NCBI GenBank assembly: GCA_934045905.1 | Contig: OW203762.1 | Coordinates: 7,626,001-7,690,000 of the forward strand | Length of the DNA: 64,000 nt | Reading direction: 5' to 3' | Source of the DNA: Leuctra nigra | Lineage: Eukaryota > Arthropoda > Insecta > Plecoptera > Leuctridae | In this document: positions 47,552 through 57,442 of the stretch, in pieces | Layout of the letters: each line of letters opens with the position of its first letter | How positions within the stretch are numbered: the first letter of the stretch is position 1 | Position numbers and translations under genes: made by a program | The notes under the pieces: generated by a model | What the model was told of the DNA's origin: nothing | Database searches by the model: none | What the model saw: only the letters and a program-made list of their open reading frames with translations

Positions 47552-50500
47552 ATTAAATTGTTGATTTTCTTGGATTTTTTCGAACGAAAAAAATTATAGC
47601 GATAAGCAACTTCATACAGTATTTTGCATGCCCAGTGTTATTATAGCTAGGTAAATAAGGTGCATAATATGAATATTCTTTGGCCAGAATGAAACCTAGT
47701 TTAAAAGTAATATGTATAATATTGCAAATTTATTGAAATTATACGTTTTCAAAATGCACTATAGTAAGCAATTACTTTACGAATAGTTACTTGCTCTACT
47801 TAATAAATTATTAACATGTGCACAAGAACGAACTTGGCGATTTAATAAGGTGTGAAAAGGAGTTGAGAGATAAAACGTATAATTTGACAAACGTAATGTA
47901 ATAATAATTCGCCGTCTCCTGAAATTGACGTAGTAAACTTTAAATTAGTTTGTTAAGTAAATATTTCACCGGGAAATCTGATTATGTGCATTTCTGAACT
48001 GGCAAATAATTCACTATAAATTAATTCCTAAGATTTCCATGCGCTTATGACATTAGCGCGAATGAACGAAATTCAATTTATTTGTGCTTTATTTGTGCAG
48101 AAAGCTCAAAAAGTGGGAAATAGAATCTTTGTCATAAAACATATAAAATAAGCGTACACCTGTGAACGTTCTCCGCATGTATCGACAAAACTGAAATGCA
48201 CCGACATAAAAATCATTCCGAGGACATACGACACGACTGGAAATGTGAGAATTACATCTCTATCTCCTCTCGGTGCATCCGTAAAATAAATCCATTCCGC
48301 GATAATAACATATTTTACGATCATAACCATACTAAAGTAATACAAAAGCTGCGCCATGCTGGAGTGAAAACCATTTTATTTCCTCCTTCTCCGCACCTCG
48401 ATTCAAACATTCCAAATATCACCGGCTACACTGCACGATATGGGCCTTCAATCAGACTTTCGTTTCTTGACATAAACTCGGCAATATCTTTGCTGAAAAG
48501 TAGAGTAATCCTCTACAAACATCTCCTAGAAGACCACCTCTTACTGCCCCGCGAGTTCGCGTGCTAAGTTGTGGGGCCGAAGAACAGATATTAATACCGA
48601 CGACTCTAATGGCTAGACTTTATAAAGAGACTCTGAGATATTGGTAGTGATATTGCAAGATGAAAACTTAAAGTACTTGTGGATGTTGGGTTGGAATATT
48701 TTAGAAAGGACGAAAGAATGAACATAAGTTTGACACCTGGATATTAGTGTTATTGCCTCAGCTATTCTGTGTTCAATGGTTGAAATAAAGTAGATGCTTA
48801 ATAGTGGAGAAGGTCTTTCTTCGATGCTATTTTCTATGGGTTTATCGTTGATATGGACTGAAGCAATGTTGAAGCTAAAGCGATTCAATGAAAGAACGAA
48901 TCTACGAACATTTTCAAGTTAAAATGAGGAGTTTTACTAAATAACAGAAAGAATCCTTTCAACAAATCAGATGTTGAGTTGAAGGCTTATCAATTTAGGT
49001 ATTTTAGTACACAAATAAATTGGATACAAATCTAGTTATTAATTGTTGCATTATCTTCTGAACTACCTACAAATGTCTAATAATGCAATACCAATTACTA
49101 CTTCAGTTTTTCAGCAGTCAAAAGAGATTATTAATTAAGTTCGTGATTCCACACAACCATGTTCTTCCCATAAGTACGTAATAATATATTGTATAACTCG
49201 ATAAGATATTATGTTCCTAACAATATTGCACAGTGATATATTGATAAACCGTCGGAGAGAGGCCACACAGTAGTAACAGAAAGAAGTCGAGGGATGATTG
49301 AAACCAAGATGAAGAAAGAATCAGATAATGCCCCTCGTCTCGACTAAACAATAGACAACCCACGACGACAGTAAGGTGTACAGCAACAGCCCATTACTCC
49401 ACATCGATTCGGTCATCATTCCATTAGCTCAAAAGATAAGCGTTACCATTATTCAGATATTTACATAATCGATTATTCACTACGTATACCTTGTTCAAAC
49501 TAGGTTGAAATACAACTTGACTCAGAGAATCAGACAAGTCTTACGCATGCGCTCAGACAACGACGTCTTGAATCACCATAAAGAGTTACAATAAGAATAT
49601 TAAAGAAATGCGAACAGCTGAAAGGTGTGCCAAGACAATTCAAAGTGTCAAACTGTCAGATTGAAATCTAATAAAGTCAGAGATAACCGTGTTGTCAAAT
49701 AGTTTCGCTTGTGTGTGTGTGCTGCATTTTGAGTGTAGCGAAGAGGCGAATATTGCTGATCGAAGATATGGAGGAACATTGCAGTGAAGGAGCAAATAAC
49801 TCGTAGGGAGGAAATGTGCTGGCCGCATACGTACACCCGCACACCAGCAATTTATAGCTGAGTAGACGCTTACACGGCCGGAGAGGTTCTTGAAGAGGCA
49901 ATTTCAACTGAGTGCAAATGTAATTGAAAAGGAGGAATTATTGTAACAGATGATGTTTGATGTGGCTGAAAAATAGAAACACCAGAAGTAAAACTATGTG
50001 ACTATTTGAGCAGTAGGTACTCAATTCGAGGACGGTGAATAATTAATTTATAATTAAAATGAACTAATTAAATTTAGTTTATCTCATGGTTTTACTTCTA
50101 ATGTATCATTTTCAACCACGTCAAATTTCATCTCATAATAACCTAATAAGACAACTGGAAGATCGCAAAAAGCGATGAATCTACTATTTAATGATTAATA
50201 TTAATTAAACTTAAATTAGGTAACCCATGGTTCTACTTCTTCCATCTTTTCCTGGAAATATACAGATGGCTTCAAAAATATTCTAATTTGAATTCTTTTA
50301 TTTTCATTGTGTTCATTCAGCCTGTACGTCATTTGTAAGTTCTTTGAGTATGTCCAATCACATCCGATTCTTATAAATAATAGTCACTCCAGAGAGAATT
50401 TTTAAAAAAATCATATAAATTGTGCACCTCCCGATAACTTAACTTTGAGTTAATGTCAAGGATAAATGACGTAATTTCTCCAACATTTCTTGCAGAATAA

Positions 50501-51077
50501 ACATGCAACTAAGTTGCATAACATCCATCAATACTGCTTGATTGATCACAAGTTGAACCTGTTGATCAAGAGTCTGAAAGCAATTTATCTTCACTGCATT
50601 TTACTGCAAGTTTTATGTAAAATCCTCCTCGCCAATGAATACCAGCAGCGAAGAGGAAGAATATAAAAATAATGTTGCCTTGGCTTCTTCAGGTTCAACT
50701 TGTGTGCAATTAATATCAGAGTGGAAATCATTCAATCAATGTGATTTTTACAATTTATATTTAAAATAAGAAGTAGTGGTATGTACATTATTAACCTCTG
50801 TTTGAACATGTACGACTAGGTTGTAGCCTAGGGCGCCAAATAAATTACAACTAATAATATACATTAATATTCACACATAATAGCAGGAAGCAATATGTCA
50901 CTTTCATTCAAATATTGGAACATTACCCAAAGAACACAAAAAGCAAATCAAATACCTAATCTAATTAGAGCAATCGAAACTGTTAACAAAAATAATTTTA
51001 ATATTATTTGAAGAAGACGAAATAACTTGTGAAAATCTAAATAGATGTTATTTAGATTATGCTATTTTGGATTTGTA
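47552..51077. other. Long AT-rich stretch, nothing recognised
   Basis: Includes a 123-codon plus-strand frame at 48196-48567 without domain or partner exons. No RNA gene or transposon ends could be supported. Confidence 0.35.
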
Positions 51078-51095
51078 GGGGGGGGGGGGGGGGGG
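51078..51095. repeat. Poly-G tract (18)
   Basis: Uninterrupted run of 18 G, followed by AGAGGCGC. Confidence 0.95.
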
Positions 51096-51160
51096 AGAGG
51101 CGCTAAATTTGAATGAGCTTTATGGGTGCCAAACTTGTATATTTGTATTCTCATTTATAG

Positions 51161-51310
51161 ACGCCAGCTTCGATTCTCTCGAGTGACTTCCTGACTGAGG
51201 TTTATTGTGTGGTTCCTCAGTCGAACGGCAATTGCTTGGAAGGTTCACCTCCTTCCACCTTCCTTCTTCACTTTATCCAATTAACTTCATAACCATTGGA
51301 AGGTGCGAAG
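51161..51310 (+). mobile_element. SINE copy (family S)
   Basis: A degraded B-box AGCTTCGATTCTC is followed by CCTGACTGAGGTTTATTG, then CCTCAGTCGAACGGC, TTGGAAGGTTC and ACCTCCTTCCACC. The order matches the other copies. The GACTGAGG / CCTCAGTC hairpin is intact. Confidence 0.7.
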
Positions 51311-51467
51311 TCATAAATAAAGTCATAAATATCATAGTTCTTGGAACTATTCCAACAATCTAGATTTAGCCGGAGTTCTAATTAAAATCTCTTTTATGAC
51401 AAAGTAATTAATTAATGTATCCCATTATTTAAACGTGCATGAAATGATAAAATAGAGCAATTTGGCT

Positions 51468-51710
51468 CAGGCAGTACGCTCTGGACTTGAACTTGTGTTC
51501 CTGTGTTCCCTGACTGAGGTTAGTTTCGTGGTTTCCCTCAGTCAAGAGGCAAAACTACTATAAAAGGCCAGAACCTCCTTCCCATCTTCCATCCTTACAC
51601 GTCATCTTCATCATCATCTTCCAATCATCATCATACACATTCATTCGTCGTCATTATCCTAGCTGCAGAACAGTTCGCAGTCATAAACACCATAAAAATA
51701 ATAAAAAGTA
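51468..51710 (+). mobile_element. SINE copy (family S)
   Basis: The head is degenerate. CCCTGACTGAGGTTAGTTTC, then CCCTCAGTCAAGAGGC, GGCCAGAACCTCCTTCCC, a short TCATC-rich block, CGTCGTCATTATCC and CATAAACACCATAAAAATAA follow in order. It lies about 160 bp after the copy at 51161, in the same direction. Confidence 0.75.
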
Positions 51711-51879
51711 AATAACAAGTAGCTGAAGCTTGAAATCGAGGTGTTCGCCTCTAATCGATTTCCCATATTCCTCACCACAGCGTACAATGTGCTAGTACGT
51801 AATAAAAACCTGCCTCAATAAAGATGATCCTAATTGTAAATACACTTTTAAACCCCAACTGAAAACTTGCCGTTCGAAG

Positions 51880-51975
51880 CACTTCGCAGAGTAGAAGTTC
51901 TCGTCATTAACTCGACCCAGGATCGAACTCGGGGCGTCTGGATGACGCAGCAGTCCCAAACAATGCAGTTTGCAT
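51880..51975 (-). mobile_element. tRNA-like SINE head
   Basis: The minus strand carries GCCCCGAGTTCGATCCTGG, a good B-box, at about 51916-51935. No intact body follows. It is probably a fragment of the same or a related SINE family. Confidence 0.45.
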
Positions 51976-51985
51976 CACAGGGCGA

Positions 51986-52001
51986 GGGGGGGGGGGGGGG
52001 G
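51986..52001. repeat. Poly-G tract (16)
   Basis: Uninterrupted run of 16 G just after the SINE head. Confidence 0.95.
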
Positions 52002-53142
52002 CTCATAATCAACATCGGGCTTGTAAATGGGCAGATTAATCATCCTAACAACTCCCAGAGATGAATGGTGAAGAAATGAGAAGCTGGATATCAGATCGAC
52101 AGAATGGAAAATAAATCATCTTTGACTTGGGAATAATATTGAGAGATTTGGATGTTGAAAAGATTTCTTCATCAACATAAAATATTTCTTTACAATGGAA
52201 GAGATGTTTTGGTATTTATAATACCGCTGTTATTGCTACGTCATGTTCTCATTTTAATTCTATAATTTTCAAGTAATCGTTCTTTATTCATGACGGGACA
52301 ATTGCAAATAGGCAGAGAATTTTATGTAGTAAATGTGGCCCTAGCGTTAGACATTTCAATCAGAAAACTTCTTTAAAAAATAAAACAAGATTTATATTTT
52401 ACCCAGAACAATGCGTCTCGAATTGCGCTTAATTGGTAATTTGTACAAATTAAATGACATACACAAATGTTTGTCTGTTATATGTTCTGTTCTAGTGCTT
52501 TATTATTTCTATCAATTCTGGAATTGAAATTTTGTGATTCCAAAACGGCGAATAGTTTTTGAATGGTGGTACAAAATGGTGATTTTTTTAAATTGACAAC
52601 CATATTTTACAACTATTGGTGATTCACCATTAGTGAATGGTTGAAAAAATTGATCTAAATAGTTGGAATCTAGAAATAAAAAAGGAAAATGGAATGGTGG
52701 TGGTACGAAACAGTTAATTCTTGAATTAGTGAATTTCACAATAATTTCACATAGTGAATTTTTTATAAAAATAATGTTGGTTTTTGGAATTCTTAAATGG
52801 TGACTGATTGGAATATTGTAGTCCAAAATGGTTGGGATTTACCTAATTAATGGTATAAATAGGATTACTAAAGGTCCGTTTAGTTGTAATTTGTTCTCAT
52901 AAGTAGTTAGTAATTGCAATTTTTGTCTTCAAATTGAAATTTTCTCTTCTGAGTTAGTCAGTGTAATACGAAGCTTCAGTAATAAAGCTCCGCAAAAGCA
53001 AAGCATATGAACGAATACACTTTTCCGCCTCCCAGGTTTGATATTGACTGAGCACTGGGTCTGGGTCTAAGCGTAGGAATCACTCGGCAAGTATTTGATC
53101 TTGGAAGAAGATTCACGGCTTCACAGCGGGATTAAATCAACT
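52002..53142. other. AT-rich stretch, nothing recognised
   Basis: At about 52555-52830, several imperfect AATGGTG and AGTGAATT motifs recur without a fixed period. No gene seen. Confidence 0.35.
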
Positions 53143-54990
53143 GCATATTACCATGTTGGAGGCATTACCATGTTGCAGGCATTACCATGTTGCAGGCATT
53201 ACCATGTTGCATGCATTGCCATGTTCATGCATTACCATGTTGCAGGCATTACCATGTTGCAGGCATTGCCATGTTGCAGGCATTGCCATGTGGCAGGCAT
53301 TGCCATGTTGCAGGCATTACCATGATGCAGGCATTACCATGTTGCAGGCATTACCATGTTGCATGCATTACCATGTTGCATGCATTACCATGTTAAGGGC
53401 ATTACCATGTTGCATGCATTACCATGTTAAGGGCATTACCATGTTGCATGCATTACCATGTTGCAGGCATTACCATGTTGCAGGCATTACCATGTTGCAT
53501 GCATTACCATGTTGCAGGCAATACCATGTTGCAGGCATTACCATGTTGCAGGCATTACCATGTTGCAGGCAACACCATGTGGCAGTCATTGCCATGTTGT
53601 AGGCATTGCCATGTTGCAGACATTGCCATGTTGCAGGCATTACCATGTTGCAGACATTGCCATGTTGCAGGCATTACCATGTTGCAGGCATTACCACGTA
53701 GCAGGCATTACCACGTAGCAGGCATTACCATGTTGCATGCATTACCATGTTGCATGCATTACCATGTTGAGGGCATTACCATGTTGCAGGCATTACCATG
53801 TTGCAGGCATTACCATGTTGCATGCATTACCATGTTGAGGGCATTACCATGTTGCAGGCATTACCATGTTGCAGGCATTACCATGTTGCAGGCAATACCA
53901 TGTGGCAGTCATTGCCATGTTGTAGGCATTGCCATGTTGTAGGCATTGCCATGTTGTAGGCATTGATATGTTGCAGACATTGCCATGTTGCAGGCATTGC
54001 CATGTTGCAGGCATTGCCATGTTGCAGGCATTATAATGTTGCAGGCAATACCATGTGGCAGGCATTGCCATGTTGCAGACATTGCCATGTTGCAGGCATT
54101 ACCATGTTGCATGCATTACCATGTTGCAGGCATTACCATGTTGCATGCATTACCATGTTGCAGGCATTACCATGTTGCAGGCATTACCATGTTGCAGGCA
54201 TTACCATGTTGCAGGCAATACCATGTGGCAGTCATTGCCATGTTGCAGGCATTACCATGTTGCAGGCATTACCACGTAGCAGGCATTACCACGTAGCAGG
54301 CATTACCATGTTGCATGCATTACCATGTTGCATGCATTACCATGTTGAGGGCATTACCATGTTGCAGGCATTACCATGTTGCAGGCATTACCATGTTGCA
54401 TGCATTACCATGTTGAGGGCATTACCATGTTGCAGGCATTACCATGTTGCAGGCATTACCATGTTGCAGGCAATACCATGTGGCAGTCATTGCCATGTTG
54501 TAGGCATTGCCATGTTGTAGGCATTGCCATGTTGTAGGCATTGATATGTTGCAGACATTGCCATGTTGCAGGCATTGCCATGTTGCAGGCATTGCCATGT
54601 TGCAGGCATTATAATGTTGCAGGCAATACCATGTGGCAGGCATTGCCATGTTGCAGACATTGCCATGTTGCAGGCATTACCATGTTGCATGCATTACCAT
54701 GTTGCAGGCATTACCATGTTGCAGGCATTACCATGTTGCAGGCATTACCATGTTGCAGGCAATACCATGTGGCAGTCATTGCCATGTTGTAGGCATTGCC
54801 ATGTTGTAGGCATTGCCATGTTGTAGGCATTGCCATGTTGCAGACATTGCCATGTTGCAGGCATTGCCATGTTGCAGACATTGCCATGTTGCAGGCATTG
54901 CCATGTTGCAGGCATTACCATGTTGCAGACATTGCCATGTTGCAGGCATTACCATGTTGCAGGCATTACCATGTTGCAGGCATTGCCATG
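53143..54990. repeat. 17-bp minisatellite, about 108 copies, with 578-bp higher-order repeat
   Basis: The unit is GCATTACCATGTTGCAG, with variants such as GCATTGCCATG, GCATGCATT, TTGAGGGCATT and CACGTAGCAG. Rare variants recur 578 bp apart (34 units): a paired CACGTAGCAG at 53693 and 54271, and a unique GATATG at 53965 and 54543. A block of about 0.5 kb was therefore duplicated in tandem. Every unit carries ACCATG, and 17 is not a multiple of three, so many frames stay open. They are not genes. Confidence 0.97.
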
Positions 54991-55168
54991 TTTGAAATGT
55001 AGAAATAATCTGACAATCTCAGATGGGATGATGTTTAGTATATGAACTGCAAATTTAAAAGATTTGACCTCCGGTGGGATTTGAGCCCACGACCTTTAGA
55101 TTGCCGGTCTAATGCTCTACCAACTGAGCTACAGAGAATCCTTCAAATTTGCAGCTTTTATAATCCAT
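54991..55168 (-). mobile_element. tRNA-containing unit, copy 1
   Basis: A unit of about 180 bp, almost identical to 55287-55469. It contains the tRNA-like sequence at 55067-55138. This is flanked by CTGCAAATTT on one side and AAATTTGCAG on the other, which extend the acceptor stem. The surrounding DNA is the 17-bp minisatellite. Confidence 0.8.
55067..55138 (-). tRNA. tRNA-like sequence, anticodon GGC (Ala), probably pseudogene
   Basis: Read on the minus strand, the 72 bases fold as a cloverleaf. The D-arm is TAGCTCAGTTGGTAGAGC, the anticodon stem is TTAGA/TCTAA with loop CCGGCAA, and the T-arm is GTGGG CTCAAAT CCCAC. The acceptor stem has one mismatch and two G-T pairs. C instead of T before the anticodon, C at the first T-loop position and the non-eukaryotic GGC anticodon argue against a working tRNA-Ala. 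The A-box is perfect and the B-box matches 9 of 11. Confidence 0.45.
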
Positions 55169-55286
55169 ATGACTTTGTACAAGCTCAGGAAGTGATGATG
55201 CCAGAAGACCGTGAAAAACATCCACGCTTGACAGCTGACAAACATCGACCTGATATGGACCTTCTCATGATGCAATGAGCCTCTGT
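55169..55286 (+). other. Gene-like fragment between the two tRNA units
   Basis: This 118-bp segment belongs to neither the tandem array nor the tRNA unit. One frame gives a charged, gene-like peptide of about 35 residues (including MMPEDREKHPRLTADKHR) that ends in TGA at 55276-55278. It could be a captured exon fragment. No family is recognised. Confidence 0.25.
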
Positions 55287-55469
55287 GTGTTTGAAATGTA
55301 GAAATAATCTGACAATCTCAGATGGGATGATGTTATGTATATGAACTGCAAATTTAAAAGATTTGACCTCCGGTGGGATTTGAGCCCACGACCTTTAGAT
55401 TGCCGGTCTAATGCTCTACCAACTGAGCTACAGAGAATCCTTCAAATTTGCAGCTTTTATAATCCATAA
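55287..55469 (-). mobile_element. tRNA-containing unit, copy 2
   Basis: Near-identical direct repeat of 54991-55168, shifted by about 299 bp. It has the same flanking CTGCAAATTT / AAATTTGCAG pair. After it, the 17-bp array resumes. Confidence 0.8.
55366..55437 (-). tRNA. tRNA-like sequence, second copy, probably pseudogene
   Basis: The same 72-base cloverleaf as at 55067-55138, with identical arms, anticodon GGC and the same atypical positions. Identity of the two copies shows a recent duplication of the whole unit. Confidence 0.45.
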
Positions 55470-55548
55470 ATTGCAGGCATTGCCATGTTGCAGGCATTAC
55501 CATGTTGCAGGCATTACCATGTTGCAGGCATTGCCATGTTGCAGGCAT
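55470..55548. repeat. Remainder of the 17-bp minisatellite
   Basis: Four to five further 17-bp units (GCATTGCCATGTTGCAG and GCATTACCATGTTGCAG), identical in type to the main array. The two tRNA units and the segment between them therefore interrupt one original array. Confidence 0.9.
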
Positions 55549-55637
55549 GAGGACATCATTGAGACTCAAGCCAGATCCCTCGGCGCTGCACAGGAAAATG
55601 ATACCAGCTTTTGTTGAAAGCATTACACATTTTAATT

Positions 55638-56783
55638 ACTAGGAAAACGCTCTGTGTAACGCGTTGAATGAGCGAGCACGACACGTGCGCAAACATTAAC
55701 CGAATATGCGTTCGTTAACACACAGAAAACATTATTTTAAGTCAAACTGAAAGCAAACTACGATCCACTGAATCAATATAAAACAATGTGTCATTGTATG
55801 ACCACCATTAATGTGTAATCCGAGATATACCTAACCTTCAAGGAAATGTCAGGCTAGACAGAAGCTCAGAAACGGAATAAATCCAACGTTTCCAAGAAGA
55901 AAATAATTTGAAATAATCAATCCCCTGGACAAAAACTGTAGATACCTAATATCTATGCTTTAAAAGCGATTCAATTTTACTAATACCTTCACAAAGTACA
56001 CCAAATTGCCAAAATTATCAACGAAAAGAAGCACAATGCAGGAGAGATTTGGAATGACGTGTGAACGCTAGAAGAGAACAAACGCCACTCAATGATATTA
56101 TTGAAATTTGAGCTTATGTTTCTAATCCCTCCTGGATGCAAAATCAGCCAAGTAGAAACACGGGAGGCACGGCCATAAAAACTACGAATTGACGAAAAGA
56201 CAATCAAGGTCCTTAAAAACTCGAAATGATTTGTTGGAAACTATGATCCAAATTGAATTATTCAAATTTGATCAACTCAATAAACATAAAAATATCTGCT
56301 TTTCACTAAAAAACTGTACATACCATCAAAACACTCTTGTACCTAAAGCAAATCAGATTCAGTTGCATTGGAAAGACATTAATTTTCAATGTTTCATTTC
56401 TGACAGCTATTAAAAATGTCAATAAGTGCATACTTTCTTGACAGATTCGGCTGAAAATTGGTAAAATAAGTGACATTGTTGGTCTTACTGACCATGCTAA
56501 ATATGAGTTTGATCACATTTCTCGAAGACCATTTTCATTTTTTAGGCTATCAGGAGATACTTATTTTAACAATGAACCAATGGATGGATTTCAAAAAAAA
56601 ATTGGGTCTGCAAACAGAGAAGGTTGTCTTTACATGTGTGCAAAATTTCAGGTCGATCGGTGAAACGGTGCGACTTCTATTGCTTCCTTTAGCATACAAA
56701 AACAAAAACAAAAAAAAAAACAAAAAAAAAAACAGAGGTCCGTGCTAAAAGAGCCAAATGGAGTCGCTCGCTTCGCTCGCTCA
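55638..56783 (+). repeat. Dispersed family T, copy 3
   Basis: It starts ACTAGGAAAACGCTCTGTGT and ends CGCTCGCTTCGCTCGCTCA, as in copies 1 and 2. The first half has little visible similarity to them and may contain an insertion. The second half (from about 56440) has GACCATGCTAAATATGAG, AATTTCAGGTCGATCGG, TGAAACGGTGCGACTTC and the A-rich block. Confidence 0.75.
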
Positions 56784-56957
56784 AAAATTGCTCCGTATTA
56801 ACTCATTATTAAACTATTTACATAATATTGCAATTCTTTCCAAGCGATTCAAGGCTTTCAACACTTTTTCTATTTTCAGCTTCTATCTGTGCTTTTTTTC
56901 TTGTTATTTTGCATACTTTACGTATATTTTTGTCCATCTGTGACTGACCCTCTAAAA

Positions 56958-57434
56958 CAGGGGTCGGCAACCTTTTTTGGCGAACGAGCCAATTTCCCAA
57001 ATATTAACAAATAAGATAAGAATGGGAGCCGCAGTAAAGGCAATCAAATATAATACAAAAAAAAATTGAATTACTATAGTTAATTTTGATATTTTGACGA
57101 AGCCCCCCCCCAGTTGTTGCCCCGCAGGGCGTTTTTTTTAGAATTTTAACAATTTAATGTTGATTCTATTACTCTAAAATGAACAAATTGAAACAAATGA
57201 CATCCCAATTTTGCCCCGCAGGGATTTTTTTGAATTTTAACAATTTAAAAGTTATTATGGGATTCTAAAATGAACAAACTTAATCAAATAACCTTCCCAT
57301 TGTTGCCCCACAGGGCGTTTTGTTTTCGAATTTTCAAATTTTTCGATTCCAGATCTTTATTTAAATTATAAGAGCCATTCAAGAACCACCAAGGAGCCGC
57401 ATGCGGCTGCGGAGCCGCGGGTTGCCGACCCCTG
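56958..57434. mobile_element. hAT-type non-autonomous element, 477 bp, exact 8-bp duplication
   Basis: The ends CAGGGGTCGGCAACC and its exact reverse complement GGTTGCCGACCCCTG are flanked on both sides by CTCTAAAA (56950-56957 and 57435-57442). An 8-bp duplication and CAG...CTG ends are diagnostic of hAT. Inside, a unit of about 95-100 bp is repeated three times (about 57105-57345), with TTGCCCCGCAGGG and GAATTTTAACAATTT in each. There is no transposase. The perfect duplication suggests a fairly recent insertion. Confidence 0.95.
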
Positions 57435-57442
57435 CTCTAAAA

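Noticed and set aside
48196..48567. 123-codon plus-strand frame
   Set aside because: Overlaps an opposing frame, has no domain and no codon bias distinct from the surroundings.
53095..55002. Numerous Cys/His/Ala-rich frames, superficially like zinc-finger or metallothionein repeats
   Set aside because: They arise from a 17-bp repeat read in all frames. The cysteine and histidine spacing is set by the repeat and not by a domain.
55067..55437. Two functional tRNA-Ala genes
   Set aside because: Atypical base before the anticodon, a GGC anticodon not normally used in animals, an acceptor mismatch and embedding in a duplicated repeat unit all favour pseudogenes.
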